Positions 34,617 through 43,956 of a stretch of DNA of 64,000 bases are shown piece by piece. Each line of letters begins with the position of its first letter. The first letter of the stretch is position 1. A program made the position numbers and the translations under genes. The notes below the pieces were generated by a model. That model was not told the origin of the DNA. It worked only from the letters and a program-made list of their open reading frames with translations, and searched no databases. This stretch comes from CALMEH01 sp964548225 (GTDB taxonomy: Bacteria > Acidobacteriota > Blastocatellia > Pyrinomonadales > Pyrinomonadaceae): the NCBI GenBank assembly GCA_964548225.1, contig CAZJQP010000003.1:107065-171064 (forward strand), given 5' to 3'.

Positions 34617-35015
34617 CTAATTTAAGAAATGCGTGATTTTACTTATCGAAAGCTCAGCATCAAACGCTTTTTGCTTCATTATTTCTGCATTTTTTCTAAA
34701 ATCGTTTTCTTTTCCTGTTTCAAATGCCGCAGCTTCAGTAAATCTGGATGCGGCATAACGATATTTTCCGAGTGCTAAAAGCGTATGCCACAAAGCAATT
34801 TCAGCGAAATTTTGGCTTATTTCGTAATTTTTTTCTTCAAATGCTAATTGTTGTGCTGTCTCCGCATTGTTTCGTTCTTTTTCAGCCTCAGTGGCAAATT
34901 TCTTTGCATCTTTTTTTAAGGCGTTCGCCAATCTTAATTCAGCCCTCGTTGCTTTAATTGATGAAAAGATGTTTTTGGTAAAAACCATTTGAAAAATATT
35001 GAATGTTTCGGTCAT
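34617..35015 (-). CDS. Helical protein, first gene of the C25-protease operon
   Basis: 132 residues from ATG 35015, chosen because CAGGAGACGGAATTA directly precedes it; the frame extends upstream to 35237 but would run through the regulatory region. Almost entirely alpha-helical: KATRAELRLANALKKDAKKFATEAEKERNNAETAQQL, then EKNYEISQNFAEIALWHTLLALGKYRYAASRFTEAAAFE, a TPR-like helical hairpin. No signal peptide. It occupies the divergent position that small CPxC proteins hold in the other two regulator modules, but is unrelated to them. Confidence 0.65.
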   Translation of the reverse strand: MTETFNIFQMVFTKNIFSSIKATRAELRLANALKKDAKKFATEAEKERNNAETAQQLAFEEKNYEISQNFAEIALWHTLLALGKYRYAASRFTEAAAFETGKENDFRKNAEIMKQKAFDAELSISKITHFLN

Positions 35016-35155
35016 TAATTCCGTCTCCTGTTTTTTATTTGTTTTTTTACTAAAATTTGTCCTTGAAACCTTTTCGTTCCGCTTCCCTTGCGTTAAAATT
35101 TTTACAAGTGTTTTCAAGTTTTTCCTTGACGAATTCAAATTTGCCAAATAATTCG

Positions 35156-35212
35156 GTGAATGTCGTTCTTTTTTAGTGAAAGTTTCGGTGAAAAACGGTG
35201 AAAAAGAGTGAA
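35156..35212 (+). promoter_or_regulatory. Five-box direct-repeat operator, module 1
   Basis: GTGAA boxes start at 35156, 35176, 35188, 35198 and 35208 (spacings 20, 12, 10, 10). The first lies in GGTGAATGTCGTT (35155-35167). The same arrangement precedes the paralogous regulators at 41745 and 46889. The spacing fits direct repeats bound by OmpR/PhoB-type winged helices, so an autoregulatory and divergent-operon operator is inferred. The last box ends 31 bp before the ATG at 35244. Confidence 0.6.
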
Positions 35213-35243
35213 TTGAAGTTAAATAACTGATTTTCATACAGTT

Positions 35244-37409
35244 ATGGAGAATAAAATTTTTCGTTTTTACGAATTTGGCGGATTTAAACTTGACTCAAAA
35301 AGGCGAATTCTCTTCAAAAATGAAGAGCAAATTCATCTTTCAGCTCGAGTTTTTGATTTGCTTTTAATATTTGTTCAAAATGAAGGAAAAATTCTTGAAC
35401 ACGATGAATTGTTAGACAAGGTTTGGGAAGGAACATTTGTCGAACAATCAAATCTGAAAAAATCGGTTTCCGCTCTTCGCCAAATTTTAGGAGAAAATCC
35501 TAATCAAAGCCTTTACATTAAAACTGTTCCGCGTCGCGGTTATTGTTTCGTAGCATCCGTAAAAACCGTTGATGAAATTGATGAATCAATAATTTCCGAA
35601 AATAAAATTGAATCAACCCAGCCGGAAACAAAAACCAATAATTCAAAAGCCGATAATTTTTTACAAAAAAATAAATTTAAGTTTTTTGCTCTAGCCGCCA
35701 CGCTTTCGATTGGAATAATTTTAATATTGGCTTGGAAGTTTGGCTTTAAAAATGGTGCCGCCGATAATTTCAAATTTGAAAATCTTAAAATTCAAAAACT
35801 TACAACCGCGGGAAATGTCAGCCAAGCCGCAATTTCACCTGATGGTAAAATGGTTGTTTATACAACTTACGACAATCTCAGCCGACAAACACTTTGGGCA
35901 AAACGAATCGGTCAAACAAATTCTATCCAATTAGTTCCGGCGGGAGATGAGCATTATGAAGATGTTGCCGTATCGCCCGATAATAATTCGGTCTATTTCG
36001 GAACAATTAAAGATAAATCTCAGGAAGATTTATTTCGGATACCTATTTCCGGCGGCGTTACTCCACGCAAAATCACGGAAGATATAGCCTCGATTCCAAC
36101 ATTTTCACCTGACAGCAAACAAATGGTTTTTGTTCGTGATACTCCGGACAAATTAAGACGTTTAATCATTGCTAATGCTGAGGACGGAAGCAATGAACGT
36201 GAAATTTACAATGTTCCCGATAAACATAATTTGATTGCACCTGCTTGGTCGCCCGATGGCAAAAGAATCGCTTTTGTTTCGAGCGATGTTAATGAAAAAG
36301 GCAGAACTTGGACAATTTCGGAAATTTCGCCTGATGGCGGCGCAGTTAGAGCAATTTTTCCACCTAAAAAAGAAAAAGTTTTGATGGCAACTTGGCTACG
36401 CAACGGCAGTGGATTAATAATGGCGGCTGAACCTGCCGATTCGCGCCAGATGCAAATCTGGCAAGTTGCCTATCCCGGCGGTGAAATTTCACGATTAACC
36501 AATGATTTTTCAGACTATGATGCTATAACTTTAAGTTACGACGGAAACGCAATTTTATCTGTTCAAAGCGACCGAATCGGTGATCTTTGGAGTATGAATT
36601 GGACAATGCTTCAAAACACTACACGGTTAACCGAAACTCAGAACTTGAGTGGCGTATTCTCTGTTTTACCAGATGGAAGGTTTTTGTGCGAAACAATGGA
36701 AAATGGACAATACCGCTTGCAAATGTTTAATTCTGACGGCACAAATCCACAAATTATTTCAACAAATCCGGCAAGTGAACGTGCGCCAACGATTTTGCCC
36801 GATGGAAAGAATTTACTTTATATTTCAAGACGTAGCGGAACTCAAGAAGTTTGGAAATCGGAATTAGACGGTCGAAATGCTACCCAAGTTACAAATGACA
36901 AAACTTTTTCGATGCATCCTAAAATTTCACCTGACGGTAAAGAGGTATTTTATACGGTCTATGATAATGCAATCTGGCGGCTTGCCAAGATTCCAATTAA
37001 TGGCGGCGAAAAAACTTTTTTAATTGATGAACCGGTGAATGTATTTAGTTTTTCTCCAGACGGCAAATTTATCGCATATAATTTTCAAGATCCTCAAACT
37101 AAACGCTGGATGATTGCACTCAGAAATGTTTCTGATTTCAAATTGGTCAAACAATTTGATGTTACAACAATTTCCCTGCTTGATTGGTCGCCCGACGGCA
37201 ACAATATAATCTACAATTCATCGGAAACATTTCGTGATGGCGGAAGTCTTTGGCTACAACCCATAGATGGCTCAAAACCGAAACTTCTTTTGGAAACTAA
37301 GGACGATAGAATTTATTGGGTATCTTGGTCCCTCGATAAACAGAAACTTTTTATGACTCGCGGGAGAACGGTCAGTAATATCGTTTTATTCACGAAAACC
37401 GCTCAATAA
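35244..37409 (+). CDS. Membrane-anchored winged-helix regulator with WD40-like propeller, module 1
   Basis: 721 residues in CadC-like layout. Residues about 5-108 form an OmpR/PhoB Trans_reg_C DNA-binding domain (FYEFGGFKLDSKRRILF, LLDKVWEGTFVEQSNLKKSVSALRQIL, YIKTVPRRGYCFVA). A transmembrane helix lies at about 147-166 (FFALAATLSIGIILILAWKF). The C-terminal part (about 190-720) is TolB/PD40 beta-propeller repeats with ISPDGKMVVYTT-like motifs, expected in the periplasm as the sensor. There is no receiver domain, so control would be one-component. It faces the operon for the helical protein, lipoprotein and C25 protease. Confidence 0.88.
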   Translation: MENKIFRFYEFGGFKLDSKRRILFKNEEQIHLSARVFDLLLIFVQNEGKILEHDELLDKVWEGTFVEQSNLKKSVSALRQILGENPNQSLYIKTVPRRGYCFVASVKTVDEIDESIISENKIESTQPETKTNNSKADNFLQKNKFKFFALAATLSIGIILILAWKFGFKNGAADNFKFENLKIQKLTTAGNVSQAAISPDGKMVVYTTYDNLSRQTLWAKRIGQTNSIQLVPAGDEHYEDVAVSPDNNSVYFGTIKDKSQEDLFRIPISGGVTPRKITEDIASIPTFSPDSKQMVFVRDTPDKLRRLIIANAEDGSNEREIYNVPDKHNLIAPAWSPDGKRIAFVSSDVNEKGRTWTISEISPDGGAVRAIFPPKKEKVLMATWLRNGSGLIMAAEPADSRQMQIWQVAYPGGEISRLTNDFSDYDAITLSYDGNAILSVQSDRIGDLWSMNWTMLQNTTRLTETQNLSGVFSVLPDGRFLCETMENGQYRLQMFNSDGTNPQIISTNPASERAPTILPDGKNLLYISRRSGTQEVWKSELDGRNATQVTNDKTFSMHPKISPDGKEVFYTVYDNAIWRLAKIPINGGEKTFLIDEPVNVFSFSPDGKFIAYNFQDPQTKRWMIALRNVSDFKLVKQFDVTTISLLDWSPDGNNIIYNSSETFRDGGSLWLQPIDGSKPKLLLETKDDRIYWVSWSLDKQKLFMTRGRTVSNIVLFTKTAQ

Positions 37410-37713
37410 CGCCACGGTTTTTGAACAGTCTTTGTGTAATAATTTTCACAGAATTAATTCTTTGCTTTATGTCTATTTTCAATTATTTCAATTTTGAGTT
37501 TTCAAACAGCTTCCAAATATATTTTAACCTCAATTCGGGATTCAAATCGGGATAAGAATCATTTACCGCAAAGACACTGAGATTTTTATGAAAAATAGGA
37601 GAAATTTCTATGCCTATTTTTAACATTTCGAAAATTTTCTGAAAAAACTCTCCGTTTCTCTGCGTCTCTGCGGTAAATAACTTTTTATCCCGAACTCAGT
37701 TTAATTTAGTTCG
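37410..37713. other. 304-bp intergenic region with a long inverted repeat
   Basis: Lies between convergent genes (regulator 1 and the delta-60/VCBS protein). Apart from the inverted repeat at 37547-37693 and a small AAAAATAGG/CCTATTTTT hairpin inside it (37591-37620), no gene is seen. Confidence 0.6.
37547..37693. repeat. Imperfect inverted repeat, arms about 36 bp, with CCGCAGAGACGCAGAG-type core
   Basis: Left arm 37547-37582 contains CGGGATAAGAATCATTTACC then GCAAAGACACTGAGA. Right arm 37657-37693, read in reverse complement, contains CGGGATAAAAAGTTATTTACC then GCAGAGACGCAGAGA. The arms agree at about four in five positions with one indel. The unit separates convergent genes and could be a small non-autonomous mobile element or a terminator pair. 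No direct target duplication is obvious. Confidence 0.65.
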
Positions 37714-40700
37714 TTACGGAACAAAAATATTAGGAATCGGTTTATCGCCCGCAACCCCAAATTGCTGAATCAGCGTTCCGGCGGTTGTTCTCTGAATATA
37801 CCAAGTCGAATTTGATGGACGAAAAACTCCGGCATCTACTTTCCCGTCGCCGTCAAAATCTCCCGAAAGCGGTGAATCGCCGACAGTTCCAAACGGAAAG
37901 GCAAAAAATGAATTGTCTTCACTTCTGAGAACAAACCAATTCCCGTTTGACGGACGAAAAACGGCGATGTCGGTTTTGCCGTCGCCCGTAAAATCGCCCT
38001 GGACTGGTTTGTCGCTGTTTGCACCGAATTGGTAAGCGATTAACCCCGCCGAACTTCGCAAAATCCACCATTCAGCCGCGCTTTGACGAAATATTGCAAT
38101 GTCGGATTTGCCATCGCCGTCATAATCGCCGACTGCCGGAATGTCGCCCGATGCGCCGAATTGTTGGATAATCGTTCCGCCCGAAGATTTTGAAATATAC
38201 CAAGTTGAATTTGACGGACGAAAGACTGCCACGTCTGCTTTTCCATCGCCGTCATAGTCAGCGGGCGCGGGAATGTCGCCATTTATACCAAATGGAAAAG
38301 CGTAAAATGAAGAATCTTCCGAACGCAAAACAAACCATTGTCCGGTTGACGGACGGAAAAAAGCCACATCGGTTTTGCCGTCGCCCGTAAAATCGGCAGG
38401 TATTAACTTGTCGGTTGATTGTCCGAATTGAAAGACCGCATTTCCACCGTTTGAAGATTTCAAATACCACCATTCGCCCGCTGTCGGACGAAAGATTGAA
38501 ATATCGGTTCCGCCATCGCCATCGAAATCAAACTGAGCGCGGGAATCATTTCCGCTTTGGAGACGGACAAGGCGTAATTTGTTTTGATTATTAAATGCCG
38601 TAAAATCTCCGCCCAATACCACCTTGCCGTTCGGTTGAACGCCGACTGTCCGAACAACCGCGCCGGAATTTACTCCGCTGCCCGCATTAAATAAATTGTC
38701 GAGCGAACCATTCGGGTTCAGACGTGCCACATTTTGGGAAATATTTCCGTTATACATCGTAAATGCGCCGCCCGCGATAATTTTGCTGTCCGCTTGTAAA
38801 GCAATTGAACTGACAAAAGCATTAAAACCTGGGGCTGGATTGAACGAAGTATCAAGACTGCCTTCGACGGTCAAACGTGCAATGCCGTTGCGCGAAACGC
38901 CACGCACGTTCGAAAATGCTCCGGCAATAAGAATTTGTCCGTCCGGCTGAACGGCGATTGAATTAACCGAGCCATCGGCAGAAGTGCCGGCGAGAAAATT
39001 GAAATCAAACGTTCCGTTTGAATTAAGCCGCACAATTCTCTGGCGCGGGTTTCCGTTGAAGGTTGTAAAATCGCCACCGATGATTATTTTTCCATCCGAT
39101 TGAATTTTTAGTGCATAAATCAAATTGTTCGCACCTGAGCCGGCGTTAAAAGAATTATCTATACTGCCGTCGTTGTTGAATCTAACGATATTTCCAACGC
39201 CGTCAAATCCGGCGGCGAAAATTTTGCCGTCCGCCTGCGTTTCGAGCGCACGCGGGAAAATCGGCGAATTTACCGGCTGAAATGTCTGGTCGAGTTCGCC
39301 GTTCGGAAAAAATCGCAAAATGCGCTGAACAGATTGATTTCCATATCCACCAAGCAAACCGCCGATAAGAATTTTGCCGTCCGGTTGAGTCGTCACCGCA
39401 TAAACGAAATCGTTTGCGGCACTTGATTCGCCGCGTATTTCGTAAATCGGATTAAAACTTTCGGCGAGCGTGCCGTCGGCGTTTATCAGCGCAAAATTCG
39501 GACGACCTTTGCCGTTCACCAGATTGAAATTTCCGCCGATAAGAGCCTTGCCGTCGTTTTGAACTTTTATGGCTCTGACCGTCGTGTTTTCGCTGTTAGT
39601 CAAAACCGCGCCGGTTCCCGAATTAAACGAAGCATCGGGCGATGCGTCCGCATTAAGCCGCGCAATGCCGTTGCGATAAACAACCTGAGGATTGCCTGTC
39701 AGATTTGAAAATCGTGTGAACGCTCCACTAATGAGTAATTTTCCGTCCGCCAGAATTGTTGCCGAATAAACTCCTTTATTAATATATCGGTTGTCATTAA
39801 ACGAATTATCAGGCGAGCCGTCGCTATTCAAACGAACGAGCTTCGACTCGGTTTGTTCCGTGCCGATAATGATTTTTCCGTCGGTTTGCAGAGCAATCGC
39901 ATTAACCGTGTTATAACGAATATTGCCGGAACTGAATGATAAATCAAGATTTCCGTTAGCATTGAGCCGCGCAATGCCTTTGCGGTCAAGCAATGTATTG
40001 TTTTGAATAAAATATCTGGCAAAATCGCCGCCGACAACGATTTTGCCGTCGTTTTGAATTTTTATTTCAAAGATAATTCCGTCCGGTTGCCAATTTTCAG
40101 AATTAAAACTGCTGTCCAAACTACCATCGGAATTTAGACGGACGAACCGATGAACGAAATTTCCGCTCGCCAAAATCTTGCCGTCCGGTTGTAAAGCAAT
40201 GGATAAAATTGCGCCGACCGAAGTTATTGTTGCCGATTCTCTAAATGATGTATCAAGACTTCCGTCTGTGTTCAAGCGCAAAATGTTGTAAAACAAATTG
40301 CCGCCCGAAGTTACAAGAATCTGTCCCCCAACCAAGATTTTGCCGTCAGTTTGCAAAGCAATCGCATAGAAAGTGGGCAAACTTGTCGGAATTTCGTTAA
40401 CCGGCGGAATGAATGAATTATCGAGACTTCCATCTGCATTCAGACGCGCCAATCCCAAGCGGCTGACGCTATTAAATTCAGTAAATTGCCCGCAAATTAA
40501 GATTTTGCCGTCAGTTTGAACTAAAACACGCAAAATATTTCCGTTTGAACCGCTTCCCGGATTAAATGAAGCGTCAAAACTTCCATCAGCGTTCAATCTT
40601 GCAATATTATTGCGATTATTTTCGTCAAATTTGCCAAAATTTCCGACGACAATAATTTTTCCGTCCGGCTGAACTGCTGTTCTTCGTATAGTTCCGCTAT

Positions 40701-40815
40701 GTTCGATGCGCGTTTGAAAGGTTGTGTCAACATTTCCCGAAGCACCGTTTGTTGAAATTGCCGTAAAACAAACGGCGAAAATGGTCATTGCCATTGCGAA
40801 TAATTCTTTTTTCAT
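37714..40815 (-). CDS. Secreted delta-60 repeat and VCBS/FG-GAP protein
   Basis: 1033 residues from ATG 40815, preceded by AAAGGAGAACTACCA (the frame extends 33 bp further without better signal). A signal peptide ends about TNGASG. Residues about 20-740 are roughly 14 delta-60 repeats with the pattern 'VxPDGKIIVGGNF...IARLNADGSLDxSFNPGSG'. Residues about 755-1033 are VCBS/FG-GAP repeats with Ca-binding DFDGDGxxDISIFRPxxGEWW loops, like those at 7878 and 43957. It is extracellular by inference. It is the last gene of the divergent operon facing regulator 2, 40 bp after the 177-residue protein gene. Confidence 0.85.
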   Translation of the reverse strand: MKKELFAMAMTIFAVCFTAISTNGASGNVDTTFQTRIEHSGTIRRTAVQPDGKIIVVGNFGKFDENNRNNIARLNADGSFDASFNPGSGSNGNILRVLVQTDGKILICGQFTEFNSVSRLGLARLNADGSLDNSFIPPVNEIPTSLPTFYAIALQTDGKILVGGQILVTSGGNLFYNILRLNTDGSLDTSFRESATITSVGAILSIALQPDGKILASGNFVHRFVRLNSDGSLDSSFNSENWQPDGIIFEIKIQNDGKIVVGGDFARYFIQNNTLLDRKGIARLNANGNLDLSFSSGNIRYNTVNAIALQTDGKIIIGTEQTESKLVRLNSDGSPDNSFNDNRYINKGVYSATILADGKLLISGAFTRFSNLTGNPQVVYRNGIARLNADASPDASFNSGTGAVLTNSENTTVRAIKVQNDGKALIGGNFNLVNGKGRPNFALINADGTLAESFNPIYEIRGESSAANDFVYAVTTQPDGKILIGGLLGGYGNQSVQRILRFFPNGELDQTFQPVNSPIFPRALETQADGKIFAAGFDGVGNIVRFNNDGSIDNSFNAGSGANNLIYALKIQSDGKIIIGGDFTTFNGNPRQRIVRLNSNGTFDFNFLAGTSADGSVNSIAVQPDGQILIAGAFSNVRGVSRNGIARLTVEGSLDTSFNPAPGFNAFVSSIALQADSKIIAGGAFTMYNGNISQNVARLNPNGSLDNLFNAGSGVNSGAVVRTVGVQPNGKVVLGGDFTAFNNQNKLRLVRLQSGNDSRAQFDFDGDGGTDISIFRPTAGEWWYLKSSNGGNAVFQFGQSTDKLIPADFTGDGKTDVAFFRPSTGQWFVLRSEDSSFYAFPFGINGDIPAPADYDGDGKADVAVFRPSNSTWYISKSSGGTIIQQFGASGDIPAVGDYDGDGKSDIAIFRQSAAEWWILRSSAGLIAYQFGANSDKPVQGDFTGDGKTDIAVFRPSNGNWFVLRSEDNSFFAFPFGTVGDSPLSGDFDGDGKVDAGVFRPSNSTWYIQRTTAGTLIQQFGVAGDKPIPNIFVP

Positions 40816-40855
40816 TGGTAGTTCTCCTTTTTCAGTCAAATTTGTCACTCTTAAA

Positions 40856-41389
40856 TTATTTTTCGCCTATTATTTTCGGCTGAGTCGTTTGCTCGCCGTC
40901 TTTCGGCATTTCGTTGTATTTCCAGATGAATGTGTAAATCTCACGTTCGTTTGATTTATCAACTTCAATTTTTTTGCTAAGGTCTTCTTCTGCATCCTGA
41001 CGCGAAAGATACGCCGACGAAAGCGGAAAAATTCTGACATCGGACGTATAATATCTCACCTGAAATCCGCGTTCTTCGAGCGGTTTCACCACACCGTCGT
41101 TGAAATAAATAATCAGATTTGTTTTGTTCTCGCGGTCATTGGCTTGTGCTGCCGAAAGTTCGATAATATTCGTATAATAAACCCGCGTTTTATATTTCCA
41201 ATCGCCTTTTTCTTTCCACGAAATTTGCACTTCAAACCGTGCGAAATGCGAATATTTTTCCGTATTTGTCTGCACTTCGGTTTTTGTTTTTTCTTTGACT
41301 TTTTCCTTTACTTTGTCAAAAATTCCTTGCGCCGCCGTTGCCGACACGCAAACCGTTATCATTAAAATGGCTCTCAAAATTGTTTTCAT
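40856..41389 (-). CDS. Secreted protein, unknown function (module 2)
   Basis: 177 residues; signal peptide MKTILRAILMITVCVSATAAQG. The mature part begins FDKVKEKVKEKTKTEVQTNTEKYSH (a charged helical stretch), followed by FEVQISWKEKGDWKYKTRVYYTNIIEL and LEERGFQVRYYTSDVRIFPLSSAYLSRQDAEEDL. No family recognised. It lies 11 bp after the CPxC gene and 40 bp before the chosen start of the delta-60/VCBS gene, so the three form one operon. Confidence 0.68.
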   Translation of the reverse strand: MKTILRAILMITVCVSATAAQGIFDKVKEKVKEKTKTEVQTNTEKYSHFARFEVQISWKEKGDWKYKTRVYYTNIIELSAAQANDRENKTNLIIYFNDGVVKPLEERGFQVRYYTSDVRIFPLSSAYLSRQDAEEDLSKKIEVDKSNEREIYTFIWKYNEMPKDGEQTTQPKIIGEK

Positions 41390-41400
41390 CTTTTTTCTCC

Positions 41401-41595
41401 TTATCTAATTGAACATTCGTGTTTGTCGGGATTTTCTACCGACGTTAATTGTTTTTGCTCGATTTGCGAAAGTGTCTGTGTCGCAAAATTCGTGCGGCAA
41501 ACAGGACAAGTTTGCGTTGCTTGATGTTCGTTTTTGACTACGAATAATTCTTTTTGCTTTATAACAATTCGCTTCCGTCGTATTTTTTTAATCAT
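41401..41595 (-). CDS. Small CPxC protein, module 2
   Basis: 64 residues with ribosome site AGAGGAAACGAAAA before the ATG. Basic N terminus KKIRRKRIVIKQKELFVVKN (a beta hairpin rich in Ile/Val), then QTCPVCRTNFATQTLSQIEQK with a single CPxC knuckle, and a second Cys near the C terminus (HECSIR). It resembles the 79-residue protein at 46463-46702 in N-terminal pattern (KKVRTIKILVTTREILAI) and CPMC motif. Both are divergent from a regulator. The family is not known to me. Possible roles: metal-binding or redox switch, or accessory of the regulator. Confidence 0.65.
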   Translation of the reverse strand: MIKKIRRKRIVIKQKELFVVKNEHQATQTCPVCRTNFATQTLSQIEQKQLTSVENPDKHECSIR

Positions 41596-41666
41596 TTTTC
41601 GTTTCCTCTTTCGCTCACATTTAAGTTAAAATTTCAAGCGATGTTTGCAGTTTGTAAAATTCTTCA

Positions 41667-41722
41667 GTAAATGTCGTTCCCCAATCGTGAAACATTCGTG
41701 AAAAAAAAGTGAAAGCGGCGAA
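41667..41722 (+). promoter_or_regulatory. Five-box direct-repeat operator, module 2
   Basis: GTAAA (41667) within AGTAAATGTCGTT (41666-41678), then GTGAA at 41687, 41698 and 41709, and a weaker GCGAA at 41718 (spacings 20, 11, 11, 9). Matches the layout upstream of the two paralogous regulators. It lies between the small CPxC gene and the regulator start at 41745. Confidence 0.6.
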
Positions 41723-41744
41723 AGCTCGATAAATACAGGCTTTG

Positions 41745-43937
41745 ATGGAAGACAAAATTTTTCGTTTTTATGAATTCGGTGATTTCGTGCTAGACGCGAA
41801 ACGGCGTGTTTTGTTTAAAAGCGGAAAAGAAATCCCCTTGAAACCGCGTCAATTTGAACTATTATTTTTGCTGGTTCAGAACGAAGGACGATTACTCGAA
41901 CACGACGAATTGCTCGATAAAGTTTGGGAAGGTTTGTTTGTCGAACAATCGAGTTTGAAAAAAGGAATCTCTGCACTGAGACAGATTTTGGAGGAAAAAC
42001 CCAACCAGAGTTTCTACATCAAAACCATTCCGCGCCGCGGCTATTCATTTGTCGCCTCAGTCAAACCAATTGCGGACGGCGAAAATATTACTGTCGAACG
42101 TTATTCGGTAATGGAAATCGAAGAAATTGAGGAAGAAATTTTTATTGATGACGAAATTTCCGAAAAAAGCGTTAAATTGCTTCCCGCACCGAAGCAGTTG
42201 AACAATCTTTGGTTAATCATGTCTTTCGCGTTGGTTTTGATTGTGGTTGCCGCGTTTTTCGGTTGGAAATATTTTTCTAAAAGAGCAACGGCTATTGATT
42301 TCAGCCGAATGCAAATTGTTCCGCTAACAAATTCGGGTAATGCAACATTTGGAATCGTTTCCCGCAACGGCGAAAATCTCTTGTTCCCAACAGTAGAAAA
42401 AAGTCTGACCGCAATTTCGGTCAAAAATCTTTCAACGGGCGAAGTCAAGCAATTATTAAAACCGCAAAAAATCAGTATTTATTCTGCCGATTTTTCGCCC
42501 GATGGAGAAGCGGTATTTTTGTGGTTGTATGACGGCGAAAACACTTCACGAAGCGGTGTTTATAAAATTCTAATCGCGGGCGGTGAGCCACAAAAAATCA
42601 CAGATAAGCAAGTCGGTTTTCTTTTCTCGCCCGACGGCAAGCGCGTCAGCTATGTTCGCACAAATATCAACGAGCAGGGCGACAGCGGAATTTTTACGGC
42701 AAATCCGGATGCGAGTGATGAAAAATTGGTTTTCAGCTATAATCCGAACCGATTATTTGTGCTTTCCTTTGAATGGTCGCCCGACGGACGCTTTGTAACT
42801 TTCGCGGCGCGTTCGATTAAAGACAATCAGAAAGAATTTTTTATCTCACAAATTCCATCTGAAGGCGGCGTTGAAAAAATCATTGTTCCGCCGCGTCCGC
42901 AACCGATATTTTCCGCATCTTGGTTTCCCGACCAAAAAGGTCTCGCCGTTACAGCTTTGGATGAAACCACGAAGGTTTATCAAATTTGGTATGTTGATGT
43001 TGAAAACGGCGAATGGCGGCGTATTACAAATGATTTAACTCAATATTCAAAGGCGAAAGTTTCGGCTGACGGCAAAAGCATTATTATTTCCCAACAGCGC
43101 GATGTTTTCAATTTATGGATAGGCGACGGCGACGGAAAAAATTTTCGGCAAATTACTTCCGACACCATCAATTATCAGCCGGATTGCAGTTTGATTTCAG
43201 ACGACACGGTTCTTTACGCGGCAAATACGAACGGAAATTTTGAAATTTGGTCAATGTCGGCAGAAGGCACGAATCGCAAACAACTGACATTTGACGCGAA
43301 AAACGATTTTACGCCGCGAGCTTCCATTGACGGGCGAAATATATTTTTCCTTTCAAACCGAAGCGGAATTTATCAAGTCTGGCAAATGGACACAGACGGC
43401 GCAAATCCGAAACAAATTACAAACGCTTCGAGCGATGTTCGGGATTTCAAACTTTTACCCGACGGACAAACGCTAATCTATCAACTGTGGCTTGCCGGAC
43501 AGCAATCCGTCCTTTTCAAAAAACCGATTGACGGCGAAGGTTTTACACAACTCAAATTCACTGACCCGTTTGCTTTTGATATTTCGCCGGACGGAAAATT
43601 TATCGCACACGCCGCCCGCACCGAAAAAGGTGTAAAAATACGTCTTAGCCATTTGGACGAAAATAAAATCTTTAAAGAATTCGATTTCGGCAACTTTGAT
43701 AATTTCGTCTGGTCAAAAGACGGCAAAGCCTTGATTTTTGACAGCTATCATAATGACCGCGACGAAATTTTGATTCAACCGATTGAGGGCGACGCATCAA
43801 AACCTTTGACCAATTTCAACTCAGACGAAAATATCTGGAATTTTGACATTTCGCCAAGTGGCAAACGAATCGTCCTGCGCCGCACCAAACAATTTTTCGA
43901 TATTACGCAAATTAAACTTTCAGGACAGTCCGATTAA
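41745..43937 (+). CDS. Membrane-anchored winged-helix regulator with WD40-like propeller, module 2
   Basis: 730 residues from ATG 41745 (a TTG directly precedes it). OmpR/PhoB-type domain at about 3-105 (FYEFGDFVLDAKRRVLF, LLDKVWEGLFVEQSSLKKGISALRQIL, YIKTIPRRGYSFVA), acidic linker (EIEEIEEEIFIDDEISE), transmembrane helix about 152-172 (LIMSFALVLIVVAAFFGW). PD40/TolB repeats run to the C terminus (FSPDGEAVFLWLY, WSPDGRFVTFAA, ISPDGKFIAHAA). Close paralogue of the regulators at 35244 and 46889. Faces the operon for the CPxC, secreted and delta-60/VCBS proteins. Confidence 0.88.
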   Translation: MEDKIFRFYEFGDFVLDAKRRVLFKSGKEIPLKPRQFELLFLLVQNEGRLLEHDELLDKVWEGLFVEQSSLKKGISALRQILEEKPNQSFYIKTIPRRGYSFVASVKPIADGENITVERYSVMEIEEIEEEIFIDDEISEKSVKLLPAPKQLNNLWLIMSFALVLIVVAAFFGWKYFSKRATAIDFSRMQIVPLTNSGNATFGIVSRNGENLLFPTVEKSLTAISVKNLSTGEVKQLLKPQKISIYSADFSPDGEAVFLWLYDGENTSRSGVYKILIAGGEPQKITDKQVGFLFSPDGKRVSYVRTNINEQGDSGIFTANPDASDEKLVFSYNPNRLFVLSFEWSPDGRFVTFAARSIKDNQKEFFISQIPSEGGVEKIIVPPRPQPIFSASWFPDQKGLAVTALDETTKVYQIWYVDVENGEWRRITNDLTQYSKAKVSADGKSIIISQQRDVFNLWIGDGDGKNFRQITSDTINYQPDCSLISDDTVLYAANTNGNFEIWSMSAEGTNRKQLTFDAKNDFTPRASIDGRNIFFLSNRSGIYQVWQMDTDGANPKQITNASSDVRDFKLLPDGQTLIYQLWLAGQQSVLFKKPIDGEGFTQLKFTDPFAFDISPDGKFIAHAARTEKGVKIRLSHLDENKIFKEFDFGNFDNFVWSKDGKALIFDSYHNDRDEILIQPIEGDASKPLTNFNSDENIWNFDISPSGKRIVLRRTKQFFDITQIKLSGQSD

Positions 43938-43956
43938 CCGAACTGTCCTGATTTCA

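Noticed and set aside
35016..35237. 74-residue upstream extension of the protein at 34617
   Set aside because: It would cover the five-box operator and lacks a ribosome site, whereas GGAGA precedes ATG 35015.
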